Part shown: positions 7,061 through 15,690 of the stretch, piece after piece
How positions within the stretch are numbered: the stretch's first letter is position 1
How the letters are laid out: every line of letters begins with the position of its first letter
Source: JAUXJB01 sp965226855
GTDB taxonomy: Bacteria > Myxococcota_A > UBA9160 > SZUA-336
DNA length: 64,000 nucleotides
Assembly (NCBI GenBank): GCA_965226855.1
Contig: CBDDEE010000028.1
Location: forward strand, 1 to 64,000
Direction of reading: 5' to 3'
Translations under genes and position numbers: made by a program
The notes under the pieces: generated by a model
Databases searched by the model: none
The model's input: the letters and a program-made list of their open reading frames with translations, nothing else
What the model was told of the DNA's origin: nothing

Positions 7061-9535
7061 CTAAGCGAAGGGCCTCCAGAGGAGAAGGAGGCGCGGCAGA
7101 AGTGTGAGCGACGCCAGAAGAGCGATGAACATCGCGATTCCGGTCAAGGCGCCGAAGTAGATGGTCGGAAGGAAGTTCGAGAGCATGAGGATCGAGAAGC
7201 CGAAGATGATCGTCGCCGACGTGTAGAGCACCGCCCTCCCGATGTTGGAGTGGCAGACGTACAGGGTCTCGACATAGCCCGGCTGCTGGGGGAGCTCCTC
7301 GCGGAAGCGGTAGATGTAGTGGATGGCGTTGTCCACGGCGATGCCGATCGTGATCGCAGCGATGGTGATGGTCATCATGTCGAGCGGAATGCCTGCAAGT
7401 CCCATCAGCCCGAGGACGGTGGTGGCGGCGAGCAGGTTGGGAACGATGCCGATGACGGCGAGCCGGGCGGATCGAAAGAGGAGGAGGAACATGATCGCGA
7501 TGCCGACCGTGACCGCTCCCAGGGTCGAGATCTGCGACGAGTACAGGCTCTGGAGCATGTTGTTTTGAAGAACGAGGATACCGGTCAGCCGGACGTCGTC
7601 CTCGGCGAGCTCCAGTCGATTGTGGAGATCCGCGCGGATTCGCTCGAGCAGCTCCTTTCGCCGTAGATCTTCCTTGGAGTCCAGGATGCGCAGCAAAATG
7701 CGCGCTTCGTTGTGCTCGAAGGAGAAGTACGGATCGACGAGGGGCCGCTTGACCTCCTCGGGCAGGCGCTGGTAGAGCAGCGAGAGCTCGAGGCTGTCGA
7801 GCTCCTTGCCGTCGTTCAGGTCCTCTGCCACCCGGATGACGGACGCGAGCGACAGCACCTTGCCGACCTCGGGCAGTCCGTCCAGGTAGTCGTGGACCTG
7901 CTTGATCCGGTCGATCCGGAGTGGCGTGAACCAGTAGGCCGGCGCGGCCGCCACGTCGATGTCCCAGTCCTCGAAGTCCTCCTCCTCGTCCTCCAGCTCC
8001 GCTACGTCCTCCTCTTCGGGCGCGCCATCGAGGTTGAGCAGGACCTCGAGCGTTGTAGTTCCCCCGAGCTTCTCGTCGATGAGCTTCATGCCCTGATAGA
8101 TCTCGGTATCAGTCCGGAAGTAGTTGATGAAGCTGTTCTCGACGGTGAGCCGCGAGATCCCGATCCCGCTGATGATCAACAGGACGACCGCGCCCGCAAG
8201 AACGACGTTCCCGTGGCGTTCCGTGAGAGAAGCAAGCCGGCTCGTCACCCTGAGATCCTTGACCTGGCGAACGCCGGATCGCGGCCTCCCCAGTAGCATC
8301 AGCGCGGAAGGAAACAGCGAGAAGGAGGTGAGGAAGGCCACTGCCAATCCGGCGCTCATCATCCAGCCGAAGTCCTGCACGGGCTTGATGCCGCTGAAGA
8401 CGAGAGAGCCGAACCCGATGATGGTCGTGAGGGCCGTGTAGAGGCACGGCCAGACCATTCGCTGAAGAGTCAGCGAGACCAGCTCGAGGTGGCTGGCTTC
8501 CGGCAAGTCGTTGTGCAGCTGCCTGTACCGGACCGCCAGGTGGATGTTCATGGAGATCGTAATGATCAGCATCAACGACAGGAAGTTCGAAGAGATGACG
8601 GTCACGTCCCAGCCGATCAGACCGAGGATCCCGATCATGGTCATGCCCGCGTAGAAGCAGCTCAGCAGGGGCAGAACCACCCACCGCATCTGTCGAAAGA
8701 TCACGGTCAGCACGACGATCAGGAAAACGAACACGCCCATTCCGAACGTGATCAGGTCGCTTTTCACGAAGCTGATCATGTCGTCCGCGACCATCGGCAC
8801 CCCGCCGAGGTGCAGACGTGCGTCCCCACGGTACTCGCTGATCACCGCTCGTATACTCTCGATTTCCCGATGGCGCCCCTCGTTGAACTGCTCGCGCACC
8901 TCCCTGTACGCGGCCGATACCGCCTTCAGCTCTCGCTTGTCGGCGTTGCTCAGCCCGACGGATCCCCGTCTTATGAAGAGCTCGTTGCGTGTCTTCTGAA
9001 GCGCCGAGAGACGCTGGTCTTCCTCCAGGTTGATCAGGAGCGCCGAGGTTTGCGTGTCCGGGCTGATCAGCTGGTCCCGGTAAACCGGGCTGTTGACGAG
9101 CTCGTTGCGGGCGCGCGTGCGGTCGATCGTGGGCGTCTCCAGAGTCTGAATGTTCTCGGCCATCTGTAGCAAGGGGACATCGGAGCTCTTGATCAGCGGC
9201 ACGTCCAGGATGCTCCGGACGGAGTCCACGCCTTCGAGCGAGCGCAGGTCGTCGCGTATCCGCTGGAGCAGCGACAGGGACTCGTCCGAGAACAGGTCCT
9301 CGGGGGGCGTGAAGGTGACGACCAGGAAGTCTCGGGTGTCGTAGCGCGCGCTGACTTCCCGGAAGAGCTGAAGATCCTTGTCGTTCTCCAGCAAGAGCGA
9401 GTCGGCAGAGGCGTCGAGCTTGAAGTCCTTCGCGTGGTACGAAAAGAAGGCGAGAAGCAGAAGCAGCAGCGTGAGGGCGTTCTTCGGGCGTGCCAGAAAG
9501 AGCCCTTGATATGCGTTCTGCAGTAGGCGGACCAT
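7061..9535 (-). CDS. RND superfamily exporter, MMPL type
   Basis: An 824-residue inner-membrane exporter with the duplicated RND layout. The first helix is at about residues 17-33 (LTLLLLLLAFFSY), followed by a large periplasmic loop (about 35-260). Then come five to six helices (for example GVFVFLIVVLTVIF and SLMLIITISMNIHLAVRY), and a second set after residue 660 ending FIALLASLTLLPRLLLL. The second half carries the family sequence TIGIAVDNAIHYIYRF with its membrane-embedded Asp. An unusually acidic stretch (EEEDVAELEDEEEDFEDWD) lies in the second periplasmic loop. Substrate is unknown; relatives move lipids, hopanoids or hydrophobic compounds using proton motive force. It is followed by the ABM protein in one likely operon. 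Confidence 0.9.
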   Translation of the reverse strand: MVRLLQNAYQGLFLARPKNALTLLLLLLAFFSYHAKDFKLDASADSLLLENDKDLQLFREVSARYDTRDFLVVTFTPPEDLFSDESLSLLQRIRDDLRSLEGVDSVRSILDVPLIKSSDVPLLQMAENIQTLETPTIDRTRARNELVNSPVYRDQLISPDTQTSALLINLEEDQRLSALQKTRNELFIRRGSVGLSNADKRELKAVSAAYREVREQFNEGRHREIESIRAVISEYRGDARLHLGGVPMVADDMISFVKSDLITFGMGVFVFLIVVLTVIFRQMRWVVLPLLSCFYAGMTMIGILGLIGWDVTVISSNFLSLMLIITISMNIHLAVRYRQLHNDLPEASHLELVSLTLQRMVWPCLYTALTTIIGFGSLVFSGIKPVQDFGWMMSAGLAVAFLTSFSLFPSALMLLGRPRSGVRQVKDLRVTSRLASLTERHGNVVLAGAVVLLIISGIGISRLTVENSFINYFRTDTEIYQGMKLIDEKLGGTTTLEVLLNLDGAPEEEDVAELEDEEEDFEDWDIDVAAAPAYWFTPLRIDRIKQVHDYLDGLPEVGKVLSLASVIRVAEDLNDGKELDSLELSLLYQRLPEEVKRPLVDPYFSFEHNEARILLRILDSKEDLRRKELLERIRADLHNRLELAEDDVRLTGILVLQNNMLQSLYSSQISTLGAVTVGIAIMFLLLFRSARLAVIGIVPNLLAATTVLGLMGLAGIPLDMMTITIAAITIGIAVDNAIHYIYRFREELPQQPGYVETLYVCHSNIGRAVLYTSATIIFGFSILMLSNFLPTIYFGALTGIAMFIALLASLTLLPRLLLLWRPFA

Positions 9536-9653
9536 ATAGGGGCGGCGCCGTCACCGAACGTGACAGTGCGACGGAGCCCAGCGTAACACGCCGCCACCCC
9601 CCGGGCTTGCGGCCCAGCCTCACTCCGGCAACTCGCGTGCAGCTTCGAAGGCT

Positions 9654-9965
9654 CTAGCCGAGCAGTCCGCAGAGAAGGAAGAGCGCCTCGGGTCCGAGGT
9701 CCCGGAACTGCACCGCGAACCCTCCATCCGTCGTGCGCACGACCTCTGAAGTCAGCTCCAGCGAGCAGTGCTCGGCGCCCTCCGGAAAGTAGCGGACGAG
9801 GATGCCCACGCGGGTGCCTTTGCTGACGGGAGAGGACGCGGGCTCGATGAGGGCGCCGGACGTGGAGATGTTCGCGATCGTGCCGTCGCCCCTGAGGTCG
9901 GGGCCCCAGTACGCGACGGGGGCCGGGATCTCGTGGCGGGTGCTCGCGGTCCGCTCCGGGTTCAT
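9654..9965 (-). CDS. PilZ-domain protein
   Basis: A 103-residue single-domain protein. An Arg-rich entry RTASTRHEIPAPV precedes IANISTSGALIEP, which fits the PilZ signature of basic residues then (D/N)-x-S-x-x-G. The rest is beta-rich (RVGILVRYF, CSLELTSEVVRT, FAVQFRDLG). PilZ domains bind cyclic di-GMP and control motility or envelope processes. The basic motif is R-x(4)-R instead of R-x(3)-R, so c-di-GMP binding is plausible but not certain. It is separated by about 120 bp from the RND exporter gene (same strand, exporter downstream). Confidence 0.85.
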   Translation of the reverse strand: MNPERTASTRHEIPAPVAYWGPDLRGDGTIANISTSGALIEPASSPVSKGTRVGILVRYFPEGAEHCSLELTSEVVRTTDGGFAVQFRDLGPEALFLLCGLLG

Positions 9966-10067
9966 GCTCCCTTATCTGCCGGGCCTAGCGCCGACTTTAG
10001 ACGTGGCTGAGGTCCGGGAGCGGCTCAGTGCTGAGACATTCCGGCTTTGGGTTATGGTGGGGGCACC

Positions 10068-10410
10068 TACCTCCAGACGGCAACGTCTGGTCGACTATCG
10101 ACGTCGAGCTCTTGAGCCGCGTTCCCGTGATTTCTGCGGTGATGGGCCCGGCCTGCCGGCAGTCAACGCCTGCCTGGCGCACTTCAATCTGATGGTGAGC
10201 GGAACGAGCCAGCTGTTCCCGGGTGGCCCGCCCCGTGGCAAGGCGGCCCTGGGCTACGACATCACCAAGGAGGATCTGGGCGGCGAGAAGATCCACGTCT
10301 ACGAGAGCGGTGTGACCTCCCCGACAACGTCTGGGAAATGCCCCCCCGCAAGGAGCCCAGCGACGCTGCGCAGCGTAGAGACGAGGAGCTGCTGTTTCAT
10401 GGTCGGGCTC
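10068..10410 (+). pseudogene. Decayed acyl-CoA carboxylase carboxyltransferase (beta subunit) fragment
   Basis: Three pieces in different frames line up with the carboxyltransferase beta subunit of biotin-dependent acyl-CoA carboxylases. From about 10080, NVWSTIDVELLSRVPVISAV runs on to MGPA. In a shifted frame from about 10153, GLPAVNACLAHFNLMVSGTS leads to QLFPGGPP and AALGYDITKEDLGGEKIHV. In another frame from about 10320, DNVWEMPPRKEP leads to SDAAQRRDEELL. The pieces are in family order, but the N- and C-terminal thirds are gone and two frame changes or deletions separate them. No intact partner gene is present. This is a relic, not a coding gene. Confidence 0.8.
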
Positions 10411-10543
10411 GAGTCGGAGAAGCGCGGCATCGAGAGAGCTGGCGCCCGCGTTCTGCGCACGCAGCTGGGCGCCGAGCAACCGCTCCGGGACGGCGACCGC
10501 TTCCGGAGCGGCGACTCCGACACCGTGTTCTGTTATCGAAGGT

Positions 10544-11242
10544 TCACTGGTCCTTGAGAATCGCGATGATCCGCTGGTGCTGCTCGTCGACGCGTGCAGG
10601 ATCGTAGTCGGGGTTGCCCGCCTTGATGCCGCTCAGGATCCGTTCGGCATCCGCGTACTGAGCCCCGTTCGAGTACGCCATGGCGTGGTCGTACATAGTC
10701 TGCGAGACCAGGTCGTCGGCTTCGGAGTAGCCCATCGAGCGCAGGTGGACCAGGAGCTCTTGGTGGCGATGCACTGCCAGTGTCCAGTTGCCCTCGTCAA
10801 AGGCCGCCGAAGCTTCCGCCGCGAGGTAGTCGTACCGATCGGTTTGGGCTCGGTCGGCCGTCTCACGGACGAGCTCCATGATCTCCTCCGGACGATAGGA
10901 GGGCGCCTCTACCTGAAGCTCCAGGAGAAGAGTTTGCGCGATGTCGCTCCTGCCTCGGTTCATCTCGCTCGCGGCCTCGTTGAAGAGGAGCGTTGCTGCG
11001 GCCTCGTCGTAGACCCCGTCGTTGGCCTCGAGGTATCTCTCCCGCACCACACGGTACGCCTTGGCTGCCTCCTGCCACCGTCCCTCGGCGAACAGGGTCG
11101 CGGCGTAGTCGTCGGCGACGGCGAGAAAATCCGACCGCTTCTCTGCTGCGTCGGAGTCCGGCTGCGACTCGTTGGTGGCGATGAAGCGCTCGTAGCCCCA
11201 GTAGATCGGGAACGCGGCGACGAGCAGCCCGATGATCAGCAA
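10544..11242 (-). CDS. Membrane-anchored TPR-like protein
   Basis: Residues 1-17 (LIIGLLVAAFPIYWGY) form one transmembrane helix. The remainder is helical with repeat-like units such as AEGRWQEAAKAYRVVRERY, FDEGNWTLAVHRHQELLVHL and GAQYADAERILSGIKAGNP, typical of degenerate TPRs exposed on one membrane face. The start is doubtful. TTG at 11242 is the first start-type codon, but the frame stays open upstream and encodes a basic segment (QRKERPREGGAW) that would suit the cytoplasmic side of the helix, with no ATG or GTG. That upstream stretch runs into a copy of the dispersed hairpin repeat (11365-11452), which may have displaced the original start. Function unknown. Confidence 0.7.
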   Translation of the reverse strand: MLIIGLLVAAFPIYWGYERFIATNESQPDSDAAEKRSDFLAVADDYAATLFAEGRWQEAAKAYRVVRERYLEANDGVYDEAAATLLFNEAASEMNRGRSDIAQTLLLELQVEAPSYRPEEIMELVRETADRAQTDRYDYLAAEASAAFDEGNWTLAVHRHQELLVHLRSMGYSEADDLVSQTMYDHAMAYSNGAQYADAERILSGIKAGNPDYDPARVDEQHQRIIAILKDQ

Positions 11243-11364
11243 CCACGCTCCGCCCTCTCGGGGCCGTTCTTTACGCTGCGCGAAGCTCGGTCGCGTAGCC
11301 CCGGCGCGGGGCGAGCCCTCGTTCGCCGGTCCTCTGTCTTCCGGAGTACTGATCTGTTCCTCTC

Positions 11365-11452
11365 CTTGCGGGTCACGAGCGGTCGCGCGCCACCCACCTT
11401 CGCCCAGGTCTGCCGGCTTCGCTGTGCGCGCCGCTTCGCGGCGCCTGCACGG
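11365..11452. repeat. Dispersed two-hairpin element, copy A
   Basis: A diverged copy of the element seen best at 15350 and 29634. It begins CTTGCGGGTC and carries GAGCGGTCGCGCGCCACCC. Its second hairpin is GCGCCGC-TTC-GCGGCGC, a perfect 7-bp stem. The first hairpin's left arm is shortened. It lies at the 5' side of the TPR-like gene on the minus strand, the same relative orientation as at the rnhA and vWA genes. Confidence 0.75.
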
Positions 11453-11542
11453 GTAGTGACAGTATAGGGTAGACGTCAGCCTCGCCCCAGAAGGCGCCGT
11501 GATAAGTTGAACCCCCGACTAGCCGGTCCTGGAGTGCAGGAA

Positions 11543-12225
11543 TTGAACAAACAACGGCCCGATCTCTTCCGCACCATGTACACGATGCGCGCGCTGCGCA
11601 GGTTCAAGCCCGATCCGATCTCCGAGGAGGTCCTCTTCCAGCTGTTCGACGCGGCGATCCGCGCGCCCTCCGGTCAGAACGTTCAGGACTGGCGCTTCAT
11701 CATCGTCACCGACCCGGCCGTGAAGCGCAGCATGCAGGCATGGGCGGGAGAGGGCTGGGCCCGTTACCAGCCCGAGTATGCCGAACGCCCAGAGCTCATG
11801 GATGCGCTTCCGCGGACGCGTCGGCTCTCGCTGCGCAGCGTCGAGCACCTCGTAAAGCATCTTGCCGAGGTCCCCGCCGTGATCGTGGTCTGCGGTCTGG
11901 CGGGCGCCACTCCACACCTGGTGGCAGCACCTTCCCGGCCGTCCAGAACCTCCTGCTGGCGGCCCGGGCGCTGGGACTCAGCGGCTCCGTCTTCAATCTG
12001 CCGTTGGGACACGTCACCGAGCTGATGCAGATGCTGGACATCCCCGAGACCAATCAGGTCTTCTGCCTGCTTCCCATCGGGTACCCCAGCGACAGGCATG
12101 GGCCCGTCCGCCGCAAGCCCGTAGGGAGCGTGGTGTTTCGGGAACGCTTTACGCGGCGCTGGGAGTTCGCGCAGAAGCAGCCCGACGAGGGATGGCAGGC
12201 CCGTTGGATCGGAGATGAACCGTAG
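11543..12225 (+). pseudogene. Nitroreductase-family gene with a frameshift
   Basis: Flavin-dependent oxidoreductase. The first part includes LFRTMYTMRALRRFKPDPIS and FDAAIRAPSGQNVQDWRFI, the FMN-binding start of the family, and runs to about 11915 (VVCGLAG). From about 11925 the match continues in a different frame: PGGSTFPAVQNLLLAARALG, then GSVFNLPLGH and VFCLLPIGYPSDRHGPVRRK. The frame change falls at about 11915-11930 within CACTCCACACCTGG. Put together the protein would be about 226 residues, normal for the family. A TTG at 11543 is used as the start because it precedes the conserved region most closely; this is uncertain. A true lesion or a single-base consensus error would look the same. 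Confidence 0.8.
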
Positions 12226-12228
12226 CTC

Positions 12229-13905
12229 CTATGGGGGAACTTCCGCGAAGGACCAGTACGGGAGCCCGCCACTCATCACGGAGAGCAGCCTGCGGTTCGC
12301 CGGGTCGAGTCCCCCGAGCACGCCGATCAGGTCGACGATCACCAGCTGCTTCGTAGCATAGTAGGAGTGGAACTCGGGCACACTCCAGGGTGTCACCTCG
12401 ACTCCCGTGGCATCCACCGTGTCCACTCCCGCAGCAAGGGTAATGGGCAGGCCGAGTCGCTTCGCGTTCCGAACCCTGCTCGACACGTTGAGGGCACCGT
12501 CATTGTCGGAAACGTACACCGTCCAGCGTCGGGAGAGACCGCGGACCTGGGGGGCGGTCTGCTCTACGAAGATCTGTGCGTCGAAGTCTGGGGCGGCCAG
12601 GATGACGTTCTCGAAGAGCGGCGGCGCATCCGGGTCCCTGCGTGTAGCGATGAGCGTCAGGGCCCTGAGCAGGCCCTCGTTGCCCATGCTGTGCGCGATC
12701 AGGTGCAGCCTCCGGGGGCTCCCCTCCTCGAGGATTTCCGTCAGAAACCTTTCGATGTGAGGCACGCTCCACTCGATGTCTTCACGATCGGAGAGGTAGC
12801 CGAGGAAGCTCCCGTCGGAGGGCCAGGAGAACATGATGGGAGCGCCACTGAAGCCGAGGTCGTACGACATCTGCGCGGTCCTGCGAGCCACGCCGTCGAA
12901 CGTGGTGTTGAAGCCAGGGATAAAGACCATGGCGTCTGCCCGGGGGTCGTTGCTCACCTCTGCCGGATGCAGCTTGGCCCGCAGGTCTCGAAAGAAACGG
13001 GCCTTGTCCATGGGCTCCACACTTTTCAGCAGGATGTGTTGCCTCTCGTCGGCCAGGTACTCGAGGTTGAGAAACGGCGTCTCGAGGGAGCCAGGCTTGT
13101 GTGCGCGCAGCGGGATCGAGACCTCGCAGACGCCGTAACGGAGCTGGCCCGCGCGACTGCGTTCGCCAGAGTAGAGCCCACGCGGATCTGACGAGCGTTG
13201 CGGTCTCCGGTTTGTAGCGTAGAAGACTGTCTGGACGTACGCGGAGCTGGGAGCGCGCGGGCGGAGGCCATCGTCCTCTACGCTGGCCACGTAGTCCGCG
13301 ATCGCACCGATGCCTGTGAGATCACCGGACTTGGGAACCCTCACATCGTACTCGTCGCAGATACGCGCCAGGACCTCGAATGCCGTGGCGCGATCCACCC
13401 CCAGGTCCGCCACGAGGTCGGTGCTGGAGCTCAGGCTCTCGGCGGGGACCCCGAGCTCGCGTGCAGCGATGCGGCGAACCGAGTCCTCCAGCTCGCTGCC
13501 GGCCACGGCCGGCTCGGCGCTGGCGCACGCGCTCGCGAGAACACGCGCGTCCACGCTCGCCCAGGTCTCGCTGCCGACCGATAGTCCCGGTTCCAGGAGC
13601 TCGATCTCGACTGACACGCCACGTTCGTGGAGAGAGGCGAGGAGCGCGAGCAGCGCCCCGATGTCAGCGGCGCCACCGGAGCTAAAGACGAGGATCTGGC
13701 CACCCTGGTCCGTCCCGCTCTCTTCCATGACGCGCGCCGCGGTCGTGAGCGCCGCTAGCAGTGAGGCAGCATCTGGGACCAGCGTCGCGCTTGCCACAAG
13801 GGCCCGCACGGCGCCGAGGTCCGACGTTGGTGTCTACAGGACCCTTGCTTCTGCAGCAAACGTGATCAGACCCACTTGTGCTTCGTCCGAGGACAGCGCC
13901 TCTAG
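12229..13905 (-). pseudogene. 3' part of a split vWA / ACP-like / alpha-beta hydrolase gene
   Basis: Reading away from the IS, the frame first completes a von Willebrand A domain (EALSSDEAQVGLITFAAEA, then GGQILVFSSGG). It is broken by an in-frame TAG at 13834-13836. An acyl-carrier-like helical bundle follows (DSVRRIAARELGVPAESLS to ICDEYDVRVP), but the pantetheine Ser is replaced (DLGVDRAT). The last 320 residues are a DUF900-type alpha/beta hydrolase with FIPGFNTTFD, the nucleophile elbow LHLIAHSMGNEGLLRAL (Ser) and NVILAAPDFDAQIF. From GTG 13809 the frame is open for 526 residues, so the hydrolase half might still be translated. The 5' part lies beyond the IS at 15177-15318. Confidence 0.8.
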
Positions 13906-15176
13906 CAGGCTGCTGAAAAACTCCTCATCGAAGGGTACCTTTGAGGGAAGCCCCAAGGGGGAGATGTGAGAGGACCGCAGACGCTCCAGGGTGGGATCTT
14001 CAGCTACGTATCGCTGGAGTCCCGGATTCCCGAGGACCATCCGCTTCGAGCGATCCGGCGACTGGTGGACGCGGCGCTGGAGCAGCTGTCGCGACGCTTC
14101 GATGGTATCTACGCCAAAGGGGTCGGCCGACCGTCGGTCCCGCCGGAGCAGCTGTTGCGGGCGCTGCTGTTGCAGGTGCTGTACACGATCCGGAGCGAGC
14201 GCCAGCTGATCGAGCAGATCGACTACAACCTGCTCTACCGCTGGTTCGTGGGCCTGGAGCTGGACGATGAGGTGTTCAGCGCGACGGTGTTCACCAAGAA
14301 TCGGGAACGGCTGCTGAAGGGCGAGATCGCTCAGCATTTCTTCGAGGCGGTGCTGGCGCAGGCGGAGTCGGAGGGGTTGGTGTCATCGGAGCACTTCACG
14401 GTGGACGGGACGCTGATCGAGGCGTGGGCGAGCCAGAAGAGCTTCGTGCGCAAGGACGAGAAGCGCAGGGACGATGACGACCCGGGCAACCCGACGGTCA
14501 ACTTCCGGGGCGAGAAGCGGAGCAACCAGACGCATGCGTCGAGGACGGATCCGGACGCCCGACTGGCGGGGATGAGGGGCCAGGGCGCGCGGCTCGCGTA
14601 TCAGGGACACGTCGTGACGGAGAACCGCAACGGCCTGGTGGTGGCGGCGAAGCTCACTCAGGCGTCGGGGTATGCGGAGCGCGAAGCGGCTCTCGAGATG
14701 GTGCTGGGTCTGGGGGGCGCTCGCCGGATCACCCTGGCTGGAGACAAGGGCTACGACGCCAAGAGCTTTGTGCAGGCGCTTCGGGCCTGGAGCGTTACCC
14801 CGCACGTGGCACAGAACACGACGAACCGCCGAAGCGCGATCGATCGAAGGACCACAGGACACCCGGGCTACGAGGTGAGCCAGCGCTTCCGCAAACGGGT
14901 GGAGGAGGTGTTTGGCTGGATGAAGACGGTGGGCTTGATGCGCAAGACCCGGCACCGGGGCACGGATCGGGTCGGCTGGGTCTTCACCTTCACTGCTGCG
15001 GCCTACAACCTGGTCCGTATCCGCAACCTGTTGGAGGCGACATAGCTCATGATCCCGCAAGATCTACCCGTGCGACACCGAACCGGTTCGTACCGGGAAC
15101 GGCGATCCCTCTCCCTGCTCGGCACGCCTCCCGTCAGAGGCGTCCCGCCCAACCCAGTCACTTTCTCCGCAGCCTG
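13906..15176 (+). mobile_element. IS5-type insertion sequence, copy 1 (complete)
   Basis: A 1271-bp element bounded by imperfect inverted ends, CAGGCTGCTGAAAAA on the left and, on the other strand, CAGGCTGCGGAGAAA on the right. It is flanked by a 4-bp target duplication CTAG (13902-13905 and 15177-15180). It encodes one intact DDE transposase. It is inserted in a vWA-domain gene on the opposite strand: deleting the element and one CTAG restores a continuous vWA reading frame (GERL joined to EALSSDEAQ). A second copy with the same CTAG duplication is at 27384-28655 in the other orientation. Confidence 0.95.
13966..15045 (+). CDS. IS5-family DDE transposase (copy 1)
   Basis: A 359-residue transposase. 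The N-terminal domain has FSYVSLESRIPEDHPLRAIR and LLRALLLQVLYTIRSERQL. The catalytic core shows the DDE residues in HFTVDGTLIEAWAS (first Asp), LAGDKGYDAKSF (second Asp) and RFRKRVEEVFGWMKT (Glu). The start is GTG 13966, preceded by GGGGGAG; an ATG two bases upstream is followed at once by a stop. The frame is intact and its protein is identical to that of copy 2, so the element was recently active or is still competent. Confidence 0.95.
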   Translation: MRGPQTLQGGIFSYVSLESRIPEDHPLRAIRRLVDAALEQLSRRFDGIYAKGVGRPSVPPEQLLRALLLQVLYTIRSERQLIEQIDYNLLYRWFVGLELDDEVFSATVFTKNRERLLKGEIAQHFFEAVLAQAESEGLVSSEHFTVDGTLIEAWASQKSFVRKDEKRRDDDDPGNPTVNFRGEKRSNQTHASRTDPDARLAGMRGQGARLAYQGHVVTENRNGLVVAAKLTQASGYAEREAALEMVLGLGGARRITLAGDKGYDAKSFVQALRAWSVTPHVAQNTTNRRSAIDRRTTGHPGYEVSQRFRKRVEEVFGWMKTVGLMRKTRHRGTDRVGWVFTFTAAAYNLVRIRNLLEAT

Positions 15177-15384
15177 CTAGGCGCTCTCCGACTCTCGCGA
15201 TCGCGTGCGCGAGCAGAGAGTCGCCGCCTGCCGGACACATCGCGGCCATGCCCTCGGACACGTCCAGGAGCAGGAGCGTGTCACTGGCGCGGGCAGAGGG
15301 GGAGAGCAGGAGGAGCATCAGCAGTCCCCACAGTGTCGGGCTGCAGGTCTTGCGGGACCCGGCCCGCGAGCGGTCGCGGGCCAC
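15177..15384 (-). pseudogene. 5' part of the split vWA-domain gene
   Basis: Encodes a hydrophobic export signal (LWGLLMLLLLSPSARA, cleavage probably after ARA) followed by SDTLLLLDVSEGM, the start of a vWA domain whose metal site D-x-S-x-x-M matches the MIDAS motif. It then reads AHAIARVGERL and is cut by the IS at the CTAG site. ATG 15318 falls inside the signal sequence, so the true start is probably further upstream. The only in-frame options are within the adjacent hairpin repeat, for example GTG 15384, which would give a basic n-region ARDRSRAGSRKT. The rest of the gene is at 12229-13905. Confidence 0.75.
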
Positions 15385-15606
15385 CCGCCTCCGCTCAGGC
15401 CCAGGGCCTTCGCTGCGCGCGCCGCTATCGCGGCGCTTGCAGTTGCGGGACCCGGCCCGCGAGCGGTCGCGGGCCACCCGCCTCCGCTCAGGCCCAGGGC
15501 CTTCGCTGCGCGCGCCGCTATCGCGGCGCTTGCAGTTGCGGGACCCGGCCCGCGGGTGGTCGCGGGCCACCCGCCTCCGCTCGTCGCTTTCGCAGCGTTT
15601 GCAGGG
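15349..15606. repeat. Dispersed two-hairpin element, three tandem units of 93 bp (copy B)
   Basis: Units begin at 15350, 15443 and 15536 (exact 93-bp period; the third is shorter and diverged). Each has hairpin 1, GGCCCGCGA-GCGG-TCGCGGGCC, inside an outer GCGGG...CCCGC pair. Hairpin 2 is GCGCCGC-TATC-GCGGCGC. Compared with the copy at 29634, hairpin 1 has a C-G pair where that one has G-C, a compensatory change that keeps the stem. 93 is a multiple of three and the minus strand has no stops, so the array reads as an in-frame Arg-rich repeat upstream of the vWA gene. No spacers exist, so this is not a CRISPR array. Confidence 0.9.
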
Positions 15607-15690
15607 GTGGTTCATCTCGCTGGCCCTTCTGGACGTGGTGTCTCGCTGCATGCTCTATCGGTACCTGGGCGCGGGAGTTCGCGCTGCGAC

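Noticed and set aside
8109..9623. 504-residue minus-strand frame overlapping the RND gene
   Set aside because: Arg/Pro/Ala-rich shadow of the exporter in a different frame; membrane segments and motifs are only in the 7061-9535 frame.
15349..15606. CRISPR array at the tandem 93-bp repeat
   Set aside because: Units are directly adjacent with no unique spacers, only three copies, and no cas genes are nearby.
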